A stretch of 64,000 nucleotides of DNA from Pseudomonas sp. JAI120. Lineage in GTDB: Bacteria > Pseudomonadota > Gammaproteobacteria > Pseudomonadales > Pseudomonadaceae. How positions within the stretch are numbered: position 1 is the stretch's first letter; the number at the start of each line of letters is the position of its first letter. Shown here one piece after another: positions 20,789 through 29,576 of the stretch. Under the pieces are notes generated by a model. The model did no database searches. It was not told the origin of the DNA and saw only the letters and a program-made list of their open reading frames with translations. The translations under genes and the position numbers were made by a program. The stretch is taken from contig NZ_JACHCZ010000001.1 of assembly GCF_014207255.1 (NCBI RefSeq), positions 2,099,378-2,163,377 of the forward strand, in the 5' to 3' direction.

Positions 20789-21774
20789 TACTCAGCAACC
20801 ACCGGGAGGGGCTTTTTCTGCATCGGCGCCACGCCGTTCTTGATAGCGACAATTTCCGCCATCAACGACAAGGCGATCTCCGCCGGCGTATGGCTACCGA
20901 TATGCAGGCCAATCGGCCCATGTAAACGCGCAATCGCGTCCGTCGACAAACCCAACGCAGCCAGGTTCTCACGACGCTTCTGGCTATTGACCCGCGAACC
21001 CAGCGCGCCGATGTAGAAGGCACTGGAGTTCAGCGCCGTCAGCAACGCCATATCGTCAAGGCGCGGGTCATGAGTCAGGCAGACAATGGCCGTGCGCTCG
21101 TCGGTTTGGATATTCAGCACCGCCTCATCAGGCATACCCGGCACGAAGCGGCCGTGCTGCTCTTCCCAGCCGTAGACAAACTCGCTACGCGGATCGCATA
21201 TCAGTACTTCGAAATCCAGCAGGCGCGCCATTTCCGCCACGTAGCGCGACAGTTGCCCGGCACCGATCAACAGCAGGCGCCAGCGCGGGCCATAGATAGC
21301 CCGCAGGCGTTCGCCATCGAAGGTGACCACATCGGTCTTGTTCGCACTGCTCAGGCTCACGCGGCCCGTCGCAAGGTCCAGTTCGCGCGCGACAATTTCA
21401 TGGGCCTCACAGCGTGCGAGCAACTCCGTTACCCATGCCCAATCGTCCACACGCTCTTCGGTGAGGCGCAGCGTACCGCCACACGGCAAGCCAAAACGCG
21501 CCGCCTCATCGCGCGTCACACCGTAGGTCACCAACTGCACCGGTGGCCCGTCATGGGCCAGACGGCCATCCTGCAAACGGGCGATCAAGTCGTCCTCGAT
21601 ACAACCGCCGGATACCGACCCAATAACCACGCCGTCCCCACGCAAAGCCAACATGGCGCCCGGTGGACGCGGCGCGCTGCCCCACGTCTGCACAACGCTA
21701 TACAACACCACTTGCTGCCCGGCGCGGCGCCATTCGAGCACGCTGCGCAGGACATTTAAATCAACGCTGTCCAT
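20788..21774 (-). CDS. XdhC/CoxI family molybdoenzyme maturation factor
   Basis: A 328-residue XdhC-family protein. The N-terminal XdhC_CoxI part contains GGCIEDDL; the C-terminal Rossmann part has LLIGAGQLSRYVAEMA and LTHDPRLDD, with IGALGSRVNSQKR. XdhC proteins bind molybdenum cofactor, have it sulfurated and hand it to xanthine dehydrogenase. It is coupled to the MobA-like gene downstream. Confidence 0.85.
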   Translation of the reverse strand: MDSVDLNVLRSVLEWRRAGQQVVLYSVVQTWGSAPRPPGAMLALRGDGVVIGSVSGGCIEDDLIARLQDGRLAHDGPPVQLVTYGVTRDEAARFGLPCGGTLRLTEERVDDWAWVTELLARCEAHEIVARELDLATGRVSLSSANKTDVVTFDGERLRAIYGPRWRLLLIGAGQLSRYVAEMARLLDFEVLICDPRSEFVYGWEEQHGRFVPGMPDEAVLNIQTDERTAIVCLTHDPRLDDMALLTALNSSAFYIGALGSRVNSQKRRENLAALGLSTDAIARLHGPIGLHIGSHTPAEIALSLMAEIVAIKNGVAPMQKKPLPVVAE

Positions 21775-21877
21775 AACTTCTCCTGCCAGTCTGCATTTGG
21801 AACGTGCCGCGTGGCGCGAATTTCATCGAGTCATTGACTGTAAGTCAAAATATTCCAAAAAAGTAATCCCACACAAA

Positions 21878-21910
21878 CGCAAACGCCCCGAACCAGTCGG
21901 GGCGTTTGCG
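21878..21910 (-). terminator. Terminator downstream of dctA
   Basis: CGCAAACGCCCCG pairs perfectly with CGGGGCGTTTGCG around a seven-base loop, with a T-rich stretch following on the minus strand. Confidence 0.8.
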
Positions 21911-21945
21911 AATAGCTGTCAGCGTGGGTTCACGCCATCAGCGGC

Positions 21946-23277
21946 TTACTTGATCACCGGTGCAGGGCCTTCGGCCACGCCCAGGTCATCTTCTTCACGG
22001 GTGTCGGAGATACCGCGACCACCGGAAGCCAACTCGCTTTGCAGTTGGTCGGTGTCCAGTTCCTTGACCCACTTGGCCACAACGAGGGTGGCAACGGCGT
22101 TACCTACCAGGTTGGTCAGCGCACGGGCTTCGGACATGAAGCGGTCGATACCCAGGATCAGCGCCAGGCCGGCAACCGGCAGGTGGCCGACAGCCGACAG
22201 GGTGGCAGCCAGCACGATGAAGCCGCTACCAGTCACGCCAGCAGCGCCTTTGGAAGACAGCAGCAGCACCAGCAGCAGGGTGATCTGGTGGGTGATGTCC
22301 ATGTGGGTGTCAGTCGCCTGAGCGATGAACACGGCAGCCATGGTCAGGTAGATCGAGGTACCGTCGAGGTTGAAGGAGTAGCCGGTCGGGATCACCAGGC
22401 CTACTACGGATTTCTTTGCACCCAGACGCTCCATCTTGATCAGCATGCGTGGCAGTGCGGACTCGGAGGAAGAAGTACCCAGTACGATCAACAGCTCTTC
22501 ACGGATGTAGCGGATCAGTTTGATCACGCTGAAACCGTGAGCGCGGCAGATACCGCCCAGCACCACCAGCACGAACAGCAGGCAAGTGATGTAGAAGCAG
22601 ATCATCAGCTGGCCCAACTGCACCAGGGAACCTACGCCGTAGGCACCGATGGTGAACGCCATGGCGCCCAGGGCACCGATTGGCGCGAGCTTCATGATCA
22701 TGTTGATGATGTTGAACATCACGTGGGCGAAGCGATCGATGAAGTCCAGCACCGGCTTGCCGTAGGCACCCAGGCGATGCAGGGCGAAACCGAAGATCAC
22801 CGAGAACATCAGCACTTGCAGGATGTCGCCGTTGGCGAAGGCGCCGACGATGGTGTTAGGAATCACATTAAGGATAAAGCCAACGATGCTCTGGTCTTTA
22901 CCGGCAGTGACGTAGGCCGCGACTTTGGAAGCGTCCAGGGTCGCTACGTCGATGTGCATACCGGCGCCCGGTTGCACAACGTTCACCACAATCAGGCCGA
23001 TCAGCAGTGCGATGGTGGAAACGATTTCGAAGTACAGCAGCGCATAGCCGCCGGTTTTGCCGACCGATTTCATGCTTTGCATGCCGGCGATGCCGCTGAC
23101 AACGGTGCAGAAGATGATCGGGGCAATGACCATTTTGATCAGCTTGATGAAGCCGTCACCCAGTGGCTTGAGCGCCACACCGGTCTGCGGGTAGAAATGA
23201 CCGAGCAAAATACCGATAACGATTGCAACGATCACCTGGAAATACAGGGATTTGTAGATTGGCTGACGAGTCGTCAT
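21946..23277 (-). CDS. dctA: C4-dicarboxylate transporter DctA
   Basis: Proton/sodium-coupled symporter for succinate, fumarate and malate; 443 residues with about eight hydrophobic segments plus re-entrant loops. [11 protein letters not shown] is the SSSS hairpin-1 motif and [12 protein letters not shown] the family transport motif. Start [14 protein letters not shown] is chosen for its GAGGAA ribosome site and family N-terminus. A sigma-54 promoter lies about 125 bases upstream, as expected for DctBD-type control. The AraC-family gene is divergent. Confidence 0.93.
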   Translation of the reverse strand: MTTRQPIYKSLYFQVIVAIVIGILLGHFYPQTGVALKPLGDGFIKLIKMVIAPIIFCTVVSGIAGMQSMKSVGKTGGYALLYFEIVSTIALLIGLIVVNVVQPGAGMHIDVATLDASKVAAYVTAGKDQSIVGFILNVIPNTIVGAFANGDILQVLMFSVIFGFALHRLGAYGKPVLDFIDRFAHVMFNIINMIMKLAPIGALGAMAFTIGAYGVGSLVQLGQLMICFYITCLLFVLVVLGGICRAHGFSVIKLIRYIREELLIVLGTSSSESALPRMLIKMERLGAKKSVVGLVIPTGYSFNLDGTSIYLTMAAVFIAQATDTHMDITHQITLLLVLLLSSKGAAGVTGSGFIVLAATLSAVGHLPVAGLALILGIDRFMSEARALTNLVGNAVATLVVAKWVKELDTDQLQSELASGGRGISDTREEDDLGVAEGPAPVIK

Positions 23278-23411
23278 TGCAAAATTCCTCAATCGTCCCG
23301 TGTGGCAAATATCCGCCATTGCCCACGACACTTGAATTGCGAACCCTCCTGCACTGGAGGGATTTGTTGTTTGCGAAGCCTGTAGGACCAGGCCTGCGCT
23401 GTAATCCTTAT

Positions 23412-23427
23412 CGCAAACGCCGTGCCA
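23412..23427 (-). promoter_or_regulatory. Sigma-54 promoter of dctA
   Basis: Minus strand TGGCAC-GGCGT-TTGCG, a near-perfect -24/-12 element. Transcription should start near 23401, leaving a leader of about 124 nt. Confidence 0.8.
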
Positions 23428-23505
23428 CTTTGCTGAAAATCCCTGAGGGCCTTAAGACATCAGGGCTGCGGATTTTAAAGCACCCACTAAAGTGCCGAAT
23501 CAGCT

Positions 23506-23560
23506 GGCGGATTTCCGCCGCACCGCCCAATCCCGTCCTACAATTTGGCGGATATCCGCC
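23506..23560. promoter_or_regulatory. Paired 14-bp palindromes, likely enhancer-binding sites for dctA
   Basis: GGCGGATTTCCGCC (23506-23519) and the perfect palindrome GGCGGATATCCGCC (23547-23560) have centres 41 bp apart, four helical turns, on one face of the DNA. They lie about 110 and 150 bases upstream of the predicted sigma-54 start, the usual place for an enhancer-binding protein such as DctD. A weaker copy GGCAAATATCCGCC is at 23304-23317 in the leader. Confidence 0.6.
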
Positions 23561-23616
23561 TTGTCGCCCTGCCAGGTGATGACTACCATCCGCCATTCCA
23601 TGGACGAGGGCCCCGC

Positions 23617-24615
23617 ATGCGTGAACGTACCATCGCCAGTCATTACGCCCGGGCAGCCCTCGGCGGTGCGCGTCGAGCCGGTTACGACTATTCGGGCCTG
23701 TTGCAACAGCTGGGTATCACCCCGGAACTGTTGACCGAACCCCGCGCCCGCATTGCACCCGAGCAATTTACCCGGCTGCTGCAAATGCTCTGGCTGGCAC
23801 TGGACGATGAATACCTGGGGTTCGCCGACGGGCCGAGCAAACGCGGCACCTTCGCCATGATGTGCCATGCGCTGATCCACTGCCGCACCCTGGAGAAGGC
23901 TCTGGAGCGCGGCTTGTTATTTTACAGCCTATTCCCACAAGGCCCGCGCTGGCATCTGACACGGGAAGGCGAAATGGCCCGTTTGATCCTGGATGATTCT
24001 CAACTGTGGGACCCGGATCACTTCCTCAGCGAATGCCTGCTGGTGATCTGGCACCGCCTGGGCAGTTGGCTGATCGGCCAGCGCATTCGTTTGCAACAGG
24101 CCACGTTCAGCTACCCGATGCCGACCCACGCCGCTGAATATGACCTGCTATTTCCCTGCGCCCAGGTGTTCGGTGCCCCGCACAGCAGCCTGGTGTTTCC
24201 CGCCCGCTACCTGAGCCTGCCGCTGTTGCAGGACGAGCGCACCCTCAAGCATTTCCTTGAGCGCTCCCCCGCCGACCTGCTGTCACGCCCGGATGAAGGA
24301 GACAGCTTGAGCAGCCAGTTACGCCGGTTGTTAAGCCGCGACCGCACGCCTTGGCCAGACCTGGAAGCCGTCGCTCGGCACTTGCACGTCAGCCCGCAAA
24401 CCCTGCGTCGACATTTGCGCGAAGAAGGCACCAGCTTTCAGGCGCTCAAGGATGAATTGCGGCGGGACATCGCCATCTACCACCTGGGGCGGGCGGATCT
24501 GTCCTTGCAGGAGATCGCCGAGCAGCTGGGGTTCTCCGAACCGTCGGCGTTTCATCGGGCGTTCAAGAAGTGGACTGGGCTGACACCGGGAGACTATCGG
24601 GCGCAGGAGAGTTAG
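23617..24615 (+). CDS. AraC family transcriptional regulator (OruR/ArgR-like arabinose-binding type)
   Basis: A 332-residue regulator. The N-terminal two thirds is an arabinose_bd (PF12625-type) sensor domain; the C-terminal 100 residues are the double AraC helix-turn-helix (LEAVARHLHVSPQTLRRHLREEG and LQEIAEQLGFSEPSAFHRAFKKWTG). Start MRERTIASHYARAAL is chosen as the family N-terminus. It is divergent from dctA, as PA1182 is from PA1183 (from memory), but its target is not shown. Confidence 0.87.
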   Translation: MRERTIASHYARAALGGARRAGYDYSGLLQQLGITPELLTEPRARIAPEQFTRLLQMLWLALDDEYLGFADGPSKRGTFAMMCHALIHCRTLEKALERGLLFYSLFPQGPRWHLTREGEMARLILDDSQLWDPDHFLSECLLVIWHRLGSWLIGQRIRLQQATFSYPMPTHAAEYDLLFPCAQVFGAPHSSLVFPARYLSLPLLQDERTLKHFLERSPADLLSRPDEGDSLSSQLRRLLSRDRTPWPDLEAVARHLHVSPQTLRRHLREEGTSFQALKDELRRDIAIYHLGRADLSLQEIAEQLGFSEPSAFHRAFKKWTGLTPGDYRAQES

Positions 24616-24639
24616 CGCTGCGTCGTTTGTGAGGGCCTC

Positions 24640-24731
24640 ATCGGGGGCGAGCCCCCTCCCACCTTTGACTATGTTTACAAAGTTTGATGCGTGAATAAAT
24701 TCAAACTGTGGGAGGGGGCTTGCCCCCGATA
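24640..24731. repeat. REPIN-like repeat pair
   Basis: Two inverted copies: CGGGGGCGAGCCCCCTCCCAC on the left and GTGGGAGGGGGCTTGCCCCC on the right, separated by about 43 bases. It lies between the convergent AraC-family gene and phoQ. Confidence 0.85.
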
Positions 24732-24753
24732 GGGCCAGCCCAGCCACCAAAGA

Positions 24754-26100
24754 TCACACAGACGGAAAGTGAATCTTGAACGCCGCGCCACCCAGCGGTG
24801 AATCCCCCAGCGTCAGTCGCGCGCCGTAGCTTTCTATGATGTCCTTGACCACCGCCAACCCGATCCCCTGCCCCGGATGCTGACGGTCCAAGCGCTCGCC
24901 CCGTTGCAGAATCCGGGCACGCTGGTCCGGCGGCACTCCGGGGCCGTCGTCCTCGATGCACAACTCGATGCCTTCAGGATTTTCCACCAGGCTGATGCGC
25001 ACTTCACTCAGGCACAGCCGATAGGCGTTTTCCAGCAGGTTGCCGAGCAATTCAAGCAGGGCGCCCTTCTCGATCGGTACATCGCATTCGTCCGGCAACT
25101 CAAAGGCCACCGTGACGGCCTTGTCGCGGTAGACCTTGCCCAGGGTATCGCAGAGGCTTTGCAACACCGGCTCCAGGCGCACCTGATGGCGCACCAGGCC
25201 GCTTTTGCGCAGGCTCGCACGCTGCAACTGGTAGCTGATCTGCTGGCTCATGCGCTCGATCTGGGATTGCAGCACCCAGGCCTGATCACGATCTTCCGGG
25301 CGTTGCGCCATGTCTTCGCTCACGCTTTGCAACACAGCGAGCGGCGTTTTCAGGCTGTGGGCCAGGTCATCGAGGGAATCTCGGTAACGCGTTCGCTGCT
25401 CGCGCTCGCTGTGCAGCAGGCGGTTAAGGGAGCCCGTGAGACGCAGCAATTCGCGAGGGTGTTGTTCGGAGAGGCTTTCGCGGGTACCGCCTTCGATCTG
25501 GTCAAGCTCCTGGCTCAACCGCCGCAGGGCTTGCAGGCCCCAGGTCAGGCCCAACCACAGCAAGGTCAGCAGTACCAGAAGTGCCGCGCCAAAGCCCAGG
25601 TAAAGGTTTTCGCGCAGGCCTTCGAGGGTCAATTGGTATTCGCGCACCGGTTGCAGGGCCACGATACTGAACGCCGCGCTCTTGCCGCCGAGCAGTTTGA
25701 CCTCGACGTCGTAGACGAAGAACTCCTGGCCGTCAGCCTCGCGAATCCGCGCAAACTCGTTGCCGCGCCCGTCATAGCGCGGCTTATAGTTGATGTTTTC
25801 GTCCCGGGTTGCCCGCGAACGCCACACCAGGTGGCCTTCGCGGTCATAGATATAGCCGAGCAACCGGCTATCGGTGAGGTTGAAGCGTTCATCCGGCAAC
25901 TGCGCCGGCATCTGCAGGCGATTGTTTTCCACCCGCGCGGCGGAGATCAGTGTGGTGACGTCCGACGCCAGGCGCTGCTCGATGGAATCCTGCAATGCCA
26001 GGCTGAACGCGCCCTGCATGGCGGGCAACAGGCCCAGCATAAACAGCACGGCCAGGGTGGCGGCCGCCAGCATCAAGCGCACACGTAGCGAGCGAATCAA
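24754..26100 (-). CDS. phoQ: Sensor histidine kinase PhoQ
   Basis: A 448-residue inner-membrane kinase. Two membrane helices (about 9-30 and 168-190) bracket a periplasmic acidic sensor domain (ENNRLQMPAQLPDERF..., with DGRGNEF). HAMP, the H-box DDLAHSLKTPLAVL, the N-box NLLENAYR and the G-boxes DDGPGVP and GQGIGLAVV follow. It overlaps phoP by four bases. Length and neighbours (dctA, PA1182-like regulator) match the P. aeruginosa PhoQ locus. Confidence 0.9.
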   Translation of the reverse strand: MIRSLRVRLMLAAATLAVLFMLGLLPAMQGAFSLALQDSIEQRLASDVTTLISAARVENNRLQMPAQLPDERFNLTDSRLLGYIYDREGHLVWRSRATRDENINYKPRYDGRGNEFARIREADGQEFFVYDVEVKLLGGKSAAFSIVALQPVREYQLTLEGLRENLYLGFGAALLVLLTLLWLGLTWGLQALRRLSQELDQIEGGTRESLSEQHPRELLRLTGSLNRLLHSEREQRTRYRDSLDDLAHSLKTPLAVLQSVSEDMAQRPEDRDQAWVLQSQIERMSQQISYQLQRASLRKSGLVRHQVRLEPVLQSLCDTLGKVYRDKAVTVAFELPDECDVPIEKGALLELLGNLLENAYRLCLSEVRISLVENPEGIELCIEDDGPGVPPDQRARILQRGERLDRQHPGQGIGLAVVKDIIESYGARLTLGDSPLGGAAFKIHFPSV

Positions 26101-26774
26101 CGGCAGCGCTCATTGAACAGGTAGCCCAGGCCGCGCACGGTGTCGATCGGCTTGAACCCCGCAGGGCCTTCCAGCTTGCGGCGCAGGCGGCCGACCAGCA
26201 CTTCAATCACATTCGGATCGCGCTCATCGTCGTCGGGGTAGAGCTGCTCCATCAGACGGTCCTTGGCGACGACCTGCTGGTGATGGCGCATCAGGTATTC
26301 GAGGATGCGATATTCATAGGCGGTCAATGCCAGGGGCTGTTCATCGAGGGACGCTTGCTTGCGATTGAGGTCCAGCAGCAAGGGCCCGGCGACGATGGTC
26401 GACTGGGTAAACCCGCTGGAGCGGCGCAGCAAGGCGTTCATCCGCGCCTCCAGCTCTTCGAACTGGAACGGCTTGACCACGTAGTCGTCGGCACCGGCGG
26501 CCAGGCCTTCGACCTTGTCCTGCCAGTTGCCGCGCGCGGTGAGGATCAGGATCGGAAAGGTCTTGGCCTGGCTGCGCAGTTGGCGGATCAGGTCCAGGCC
26601 GCCCATGCCAGGCAGGCCGAGGTCGATGATCGCCAGGTCATGGTTGAATTGACCGGTCTGGTACAGGGCCTCTTCGGCATTGGCCACGGCTTCGACCACG
26701 TGGCCGCTGTCGGTCAGGCGGGTAAATAGGTGATGACGCAGCAGCGCCTCATCTTCCACCACCAGCAATTTCAT
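26097..26774 (-). CDS. phoP: Response regulator PhoP
   Basis: OmpR-family regulator of 225 residues. The receiver domain has an acidic pocket (VEDE), phospho-Asp in LAIIDLGLPGM and Lys in VVKPFQ; a winged-helix DNA-binding domain ends in FKPIDTVRGLGYLFNERCR. Start at MKLLVVEDEALLRHH, preceded by GGAGAG, is the family start. It follows the small secreted protein gene after 18 bases and probably shares its promoter. Confidence 0.93.
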   Translation of the reverse strand: MKLLVVEDEALLRHHLFTRLTDSGHVVEAVANAEEALYQTGQFNHDLAIIDLGLPGMGGLDLIRQLRSQAKTFPILILTARGNWQDKVEGLAAGADDYVVKPFQFEELEARMNALLRRSSGFTQSTIVAGPLLLDLNRKQASLDEQPLALTAYEYRILEYLMRHHQQVVAKDRLMEQLYPDDDERDPNVIEVLVGRLRRKLEGPAGFKPIDTVRGLGYLFNERCR

Positions 26775-26792
26775 AAGGCTCTCCAAAGCAAA

Positions 26793-27101
26793 TCAACTGT
26801 CCGACAGAGGGATATCATAGCGGCCCTGCAGGTCTTGCGGGCGCAGTTTAATGCCGTTGAACTGGCCGGTCAGGTGTTCATAGCCGGCGCGATAGCTCGG
26901 CTGCGGGGTGGCCTGGCCCAGAGACCGGCCCCAGGGCGCGGGCTGACTGCCGACGTCTTCGATACTGACACGCTGCATCACGATGCTGGATTTCTTGGTT
27001 TTCTCACGGCCGAATGCAGCAAAGGCACCCTCGGAGGCCTGAACCCCAGCGGTAGCACTGAGCATGGTTAACGCCAACATCAGCTTTTTGATCGCAGTCA
27101 T
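26793..27101 (-). CDS. Small secreted protein of unknown function ahead of phoPQ
   Basis: A 102-residue protein with a signal peptide (MTAIKKLMLALTMLSATAGVQA, cleaved after VQA). The mature part is about 80 residues, basic and without cysteines; I do not recognise a domain. It takes the place oprH has in front of P. aeruginosa phoPQ but is not an OprH barrel. A GAGG ribosome site precedes the ATG. The operator array upstream suggests PhoP control and export to the periplasm or beyond. Confidence 0.8.
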   Translation of the reverse strand: MTAIKKLMLALTMLSATAGVQASEGAFAAFGREKTKKSSIVMQRVSIEDVGSQPAPWGRSLGQATPQPSYRAGYEHLTGQFNGIKLRPQDLQGRYDIPLSDS

Positions 27102-27135
27102 GGTGTTACCTCATTACGCGTTTGGCTGTGAGGCC

Positions 27136-27191
27136 AGACTACGCAGGCGCCCCTGAACTCCCCCTGAACAGGCTCTGAACCTCACCTGAAC
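27136..27191 (-). promoter_or_regulatory. Four tandem CTGAAC repeats at 11-bp period: PhoP-box-like operator and -10
   Basis: CTGAAC starts at 27153, 27164, 27175 and 27186 (GTTCAG on the minus strand), each exactly 11 bases apart. OmpR/PhoP-type regulators bind direct hexamers at 11-bp period (GTTTA-N5-GTTTA for PhoP). A -10-like TAGTCT (27136-27141) follows 11 bases after the last copy, where a PhoP-activated promoter would have it. This should drive the small secreted protein and phoPQ. Confidence 0.7.
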
Positions 27192-27238
27192 CACGGCGGG
27201 CTATCCTCTTGTGCATCAACTCGGCAAAATACCGCCCC

Positions 27239-27955
27239 ATGACGCCCCTACCCGCTTGCTGCACCCCACTCGACGCCCATTGGCCGCTGCCCGAACCCTT
27301 GCCGGGCACGGTGTTTCTCAGCACTCGGTTCGACCCCGCATTGCTGGCACCCGGCGACTTCCAGCACTGCGCCGTGCCGCCACCGGCAAGCATCCAGCGC
27401 TCGGTGGCCAAGCGTCAGGCCGAGTTTCTCGCCGGCCGCCTGTGCGCGCGCGCGGCCCTGCAACAGCTCGATCACATTAACTGCATCCCGGCGATCGGCG
27501 AAGACCGCGCACCGGTGTGGCCCGCCCATATCAGTGGCTCCATTACCCACAGCACCGGGCATGCTGCCGCGATTGTCGGGCACAAGGCGCAATGGCGCGG
27601 GCTGGGGATGGACCTGGAGAATGTACTGAGCCTGGAACGGGCAGAGCGCCTGGCCGGGGAGATTCTGACTGCGCAAGAACTGCAGCGTATGGCTGACCTG
27701 CCGCGAGAGCAGATCGCCTTGCTGGTGACGCTGACGTTTTCGGTCAAGGAGAGTTTGTTCAAGGCGCTCTACCCGATCGTGCAGAAGCGCTTCTATTTTG
27801 AGCATGCCGAGGTGCTGGAGTGGTCGGAGGCCGGGCATGTGCGCTTGCGCTTGCTCACCGACCTGTCCAGCGAGTGGTGCCACGGCAAGGCCCTTACCGC
27901 GCAGTTTGCGCTGAATGAGGGGCAGTTGTTGAGCCTGGTTGCCATCAGCGCTTGA
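27239..27955 (+). CDS. 4'-phosphopantetheinyl transferase (PcpS-like)
   Basis: EntD/Sfp-type transferase of 238 residues that activates acyl and peptidyl carrier proteins. KRQAEFLAGRLCARAAL, the GSITHS motif, the metal-binding GLGMDLE and FSVKESLFKALYP are the family motifs in order. It closely resembles PcpS of P. aeruginosa, which serves both AcpP and siderophore synthetases. Start MTPLPACCTPLDAHW aligns with PcpS; the in-frame ATG 30 bases upstream is not family-like. Confidence 0.92.
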   Translation: MTPLPACCTPLDAHWPLPEPLPGTVFLSTRFDPALLAPGDFQHCAVPPPASIQRSVAKRQAEFLAGRLCARAALQQLDHINCIPAIGEDRAPVWPAHISGSITHSTGHAAAIVGHKAQWRGLGMDLENVLSLERAERLAGEILTAQELQRMADLPREQIALLVTLTFSVKESLFKALYPIVQKRFYFEHAEVLEWSEAGHVRLRLLTDLSSEWCHGKALTAQFALNEGQLLSLVAISA

Positions 27956-27965
27956 TACACCGCCA

Positions 27966-29576
27966 TCAGAGTTTATCTTGATCCCGGGGCCAACTCAGGC
28001 TGAAGCACGCTCCGCCCAGGTTGTTGCTCTTGCTGATCAACGCCCGCCCGCCGTGCCAATAAATGATGCGCCGCACAATCGACAACCCCAGCCCGTGCCC
28101 GCCCGAGGCACGTGTGCGGCTGTCGTCCAGGCGCAGGAACGGGGTGAAAATACGCTCCCAGGCACTTTCCGGTACACCGGGTCCGTCGTCCTCCACATCA
28201 ATGCGACAGCGCACCTGGCCCACCTGATAACTGATCAGCACCTGGCCCTGAGCGTGGCGCATGGCGTTGCTCACCAGGTTTTGCAGGGCGCGGTGCAAGT
28301 AGCGCGGCTCGGCATCGACCCAAGCGTCGTCCCAATGTGCCGACGACAGGCAAATACCCCTGGCCACGTTCACCTGCGGACGCAGTGGCGATAATTCGCC
28401 TATCACCTGGTCAAGCAGCGCATCGAGATCAACCCGTTGGAAAATCAACGCCGGCGCACCCTGCTCAAGCCTTGCGTAAGTGAGCATTTCATCCACCAGC
28501 CCATCGAGATCCTGGATATCACTGTCCATGCCTTCCAGGTACTTTCTCCGCGCTTCGGGCGTGGCAGCGTCGCCGATCATCTCCAGGCCGAAGCGCAGGC
28601 GTGCCACCGGTGTGCGCAGTTCATGGGACACCGCGCGCACCAGTTCGCGCTGGATTGCCAGCAGTTGCTGCAGGTGCTCGGCCATGCCATTAAAGGCCGC
28701 CGCCAGGCGCCCCACCGAGTCGGCACCCCGGGCTGGCACACGCACCTCGAGATTGCCTTTGGCGATGCGCGTGGCGGCGGCTTCCAGGCCTCGAAGCCTG
28801 CGTTCAAGCTGACGCACCAATAAATAGACAATCAGGCCGATCAGGGTCAGGCCGATCAAGGCGATCAGGACCAGCCATTGCGCCGGGTACGGACTCATCT
28901 GATACAGCGGGCCGAGCTCCAGCACCCAGGGTGTTCCGACCATACCGGCAAACACGCGGATCGAATCGCCGCCCTTGCCCAGGGCCATGACCGTATCGCC
29001 CTCCGATACGCGGCGGCGTTGGTCGTCGTCCATATCAGCCTGATCGAGGGTCATCAGGTGCATTTCGAAACCAAAGCCCTTGGCTTCCTTTATATCCGCC
29101 AGCCGTTGCGGCTGCTCGGCCACGGGGAATCGCACCAATTCGTCGGCCAGCAGGTAAATGGTCGCGCGGGCCAGTTGCTCGCTGATCTGCTGCACCTCTC
29201 CCGTAAGCACCCACTGTTCCTTATCGCTGACCAGGCGCAACACCCGGGCAGCGTGGGGGCCGGTCTGCTCCACCAACACCTGGCCGCGTTGCAGGCGCGT
29301 GCGCTGGCTGAGGTCCAACTGGGCATCGGTGAGGCTGCGTAATTCCAGGGGAATACCGAGCAAACGCTCCCACACCGCCAGGGCGCGCTGGCGCTCGATG
29401 GCGCTCATGGGCTGCAGGTTATCGCCCATCAAGGCAAAGGTGCCGTGGGCCAGGCGCTCGCGGTATTGGCCACTGCGCACCTCGTTGAGCAGGTGCAGGG
29501 CCAGCACGCCGAGCAGCGCCACCAGAATCAGCGCCGCGCACATGCCGCCATAGATACGCAGGAAGATCGAGTTCAC
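27966..29576 (-). CDS. Sensor histidine kinase, RstB-like
   Basis: A 536-residue kinase. Membrane helices lie at about 8-30 and 233-255 with a periplasmic sensor domain between. HAMP (RIAKGNLEVRVPARG), H-box RAVSHELRTPVARLRF, N-box NLVSNAMRH and G-box DDGPGVP/GGHGLGLSIV follow. It overlaps the response regulator by four bases. The location beside nrdA matches PA1158 (from memory). Signal unknown. Two bases differ between the end of the transferase gene and this convergent stop region, which leaves only ten bases between them. Confidence 0.88.
   Translation of the reverse strand: MNSIFLRIYGGMCAALILVALLGVLALHLLNEVRSGQYRERLAHGTFALMGDNLQPMSAIERQRALAVWERLLGIPLELRSLTDAQLDLSQRTRLQRGQVLVEQTGPHAARVLRLVSDKEQWVLTGEVQQISEQLARATIYLLADELVRFPVAEQPQRLADIKEAKGFGFEMHLMTLDQADMDDDQRRRVSEGDTVMALGKGGDSIRVFAGMVGTPWVLELGPLYQMSPYPAQWLVLIALIGLTLIGLIVYLLVRQLERRLRGLEAAATRIAKGNLEVRVPARGADSVGRLAAAFNGMAEHLQQLLAIQRELVRAVSHELRTPVARLRFGLEMIGDAATPEARRKYLEGMDSDIQDLDGLVDEMLTYARLEQGAPALIFQRVDLDALLDQVIGELSPLRPQVNVARGICLSSAHWDDAWVDAEPRYLHRALQNLVSNAMRHAQGQVLISYQVGQVRCRIDVEDDGPGVPESAWERIFTPFLRLDDSRTRASGGHGLGLSIVRRIIYWHGGRALISKSNNLGGACFSLSWPRDQDKL

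Noticed and set aside
24640..24731. Repeat pairs considered as a CRISPR array or insertion sequence ends
   Set aside because: Only two inverted arms, no regular spacers, no transposase; they fit REPINs.
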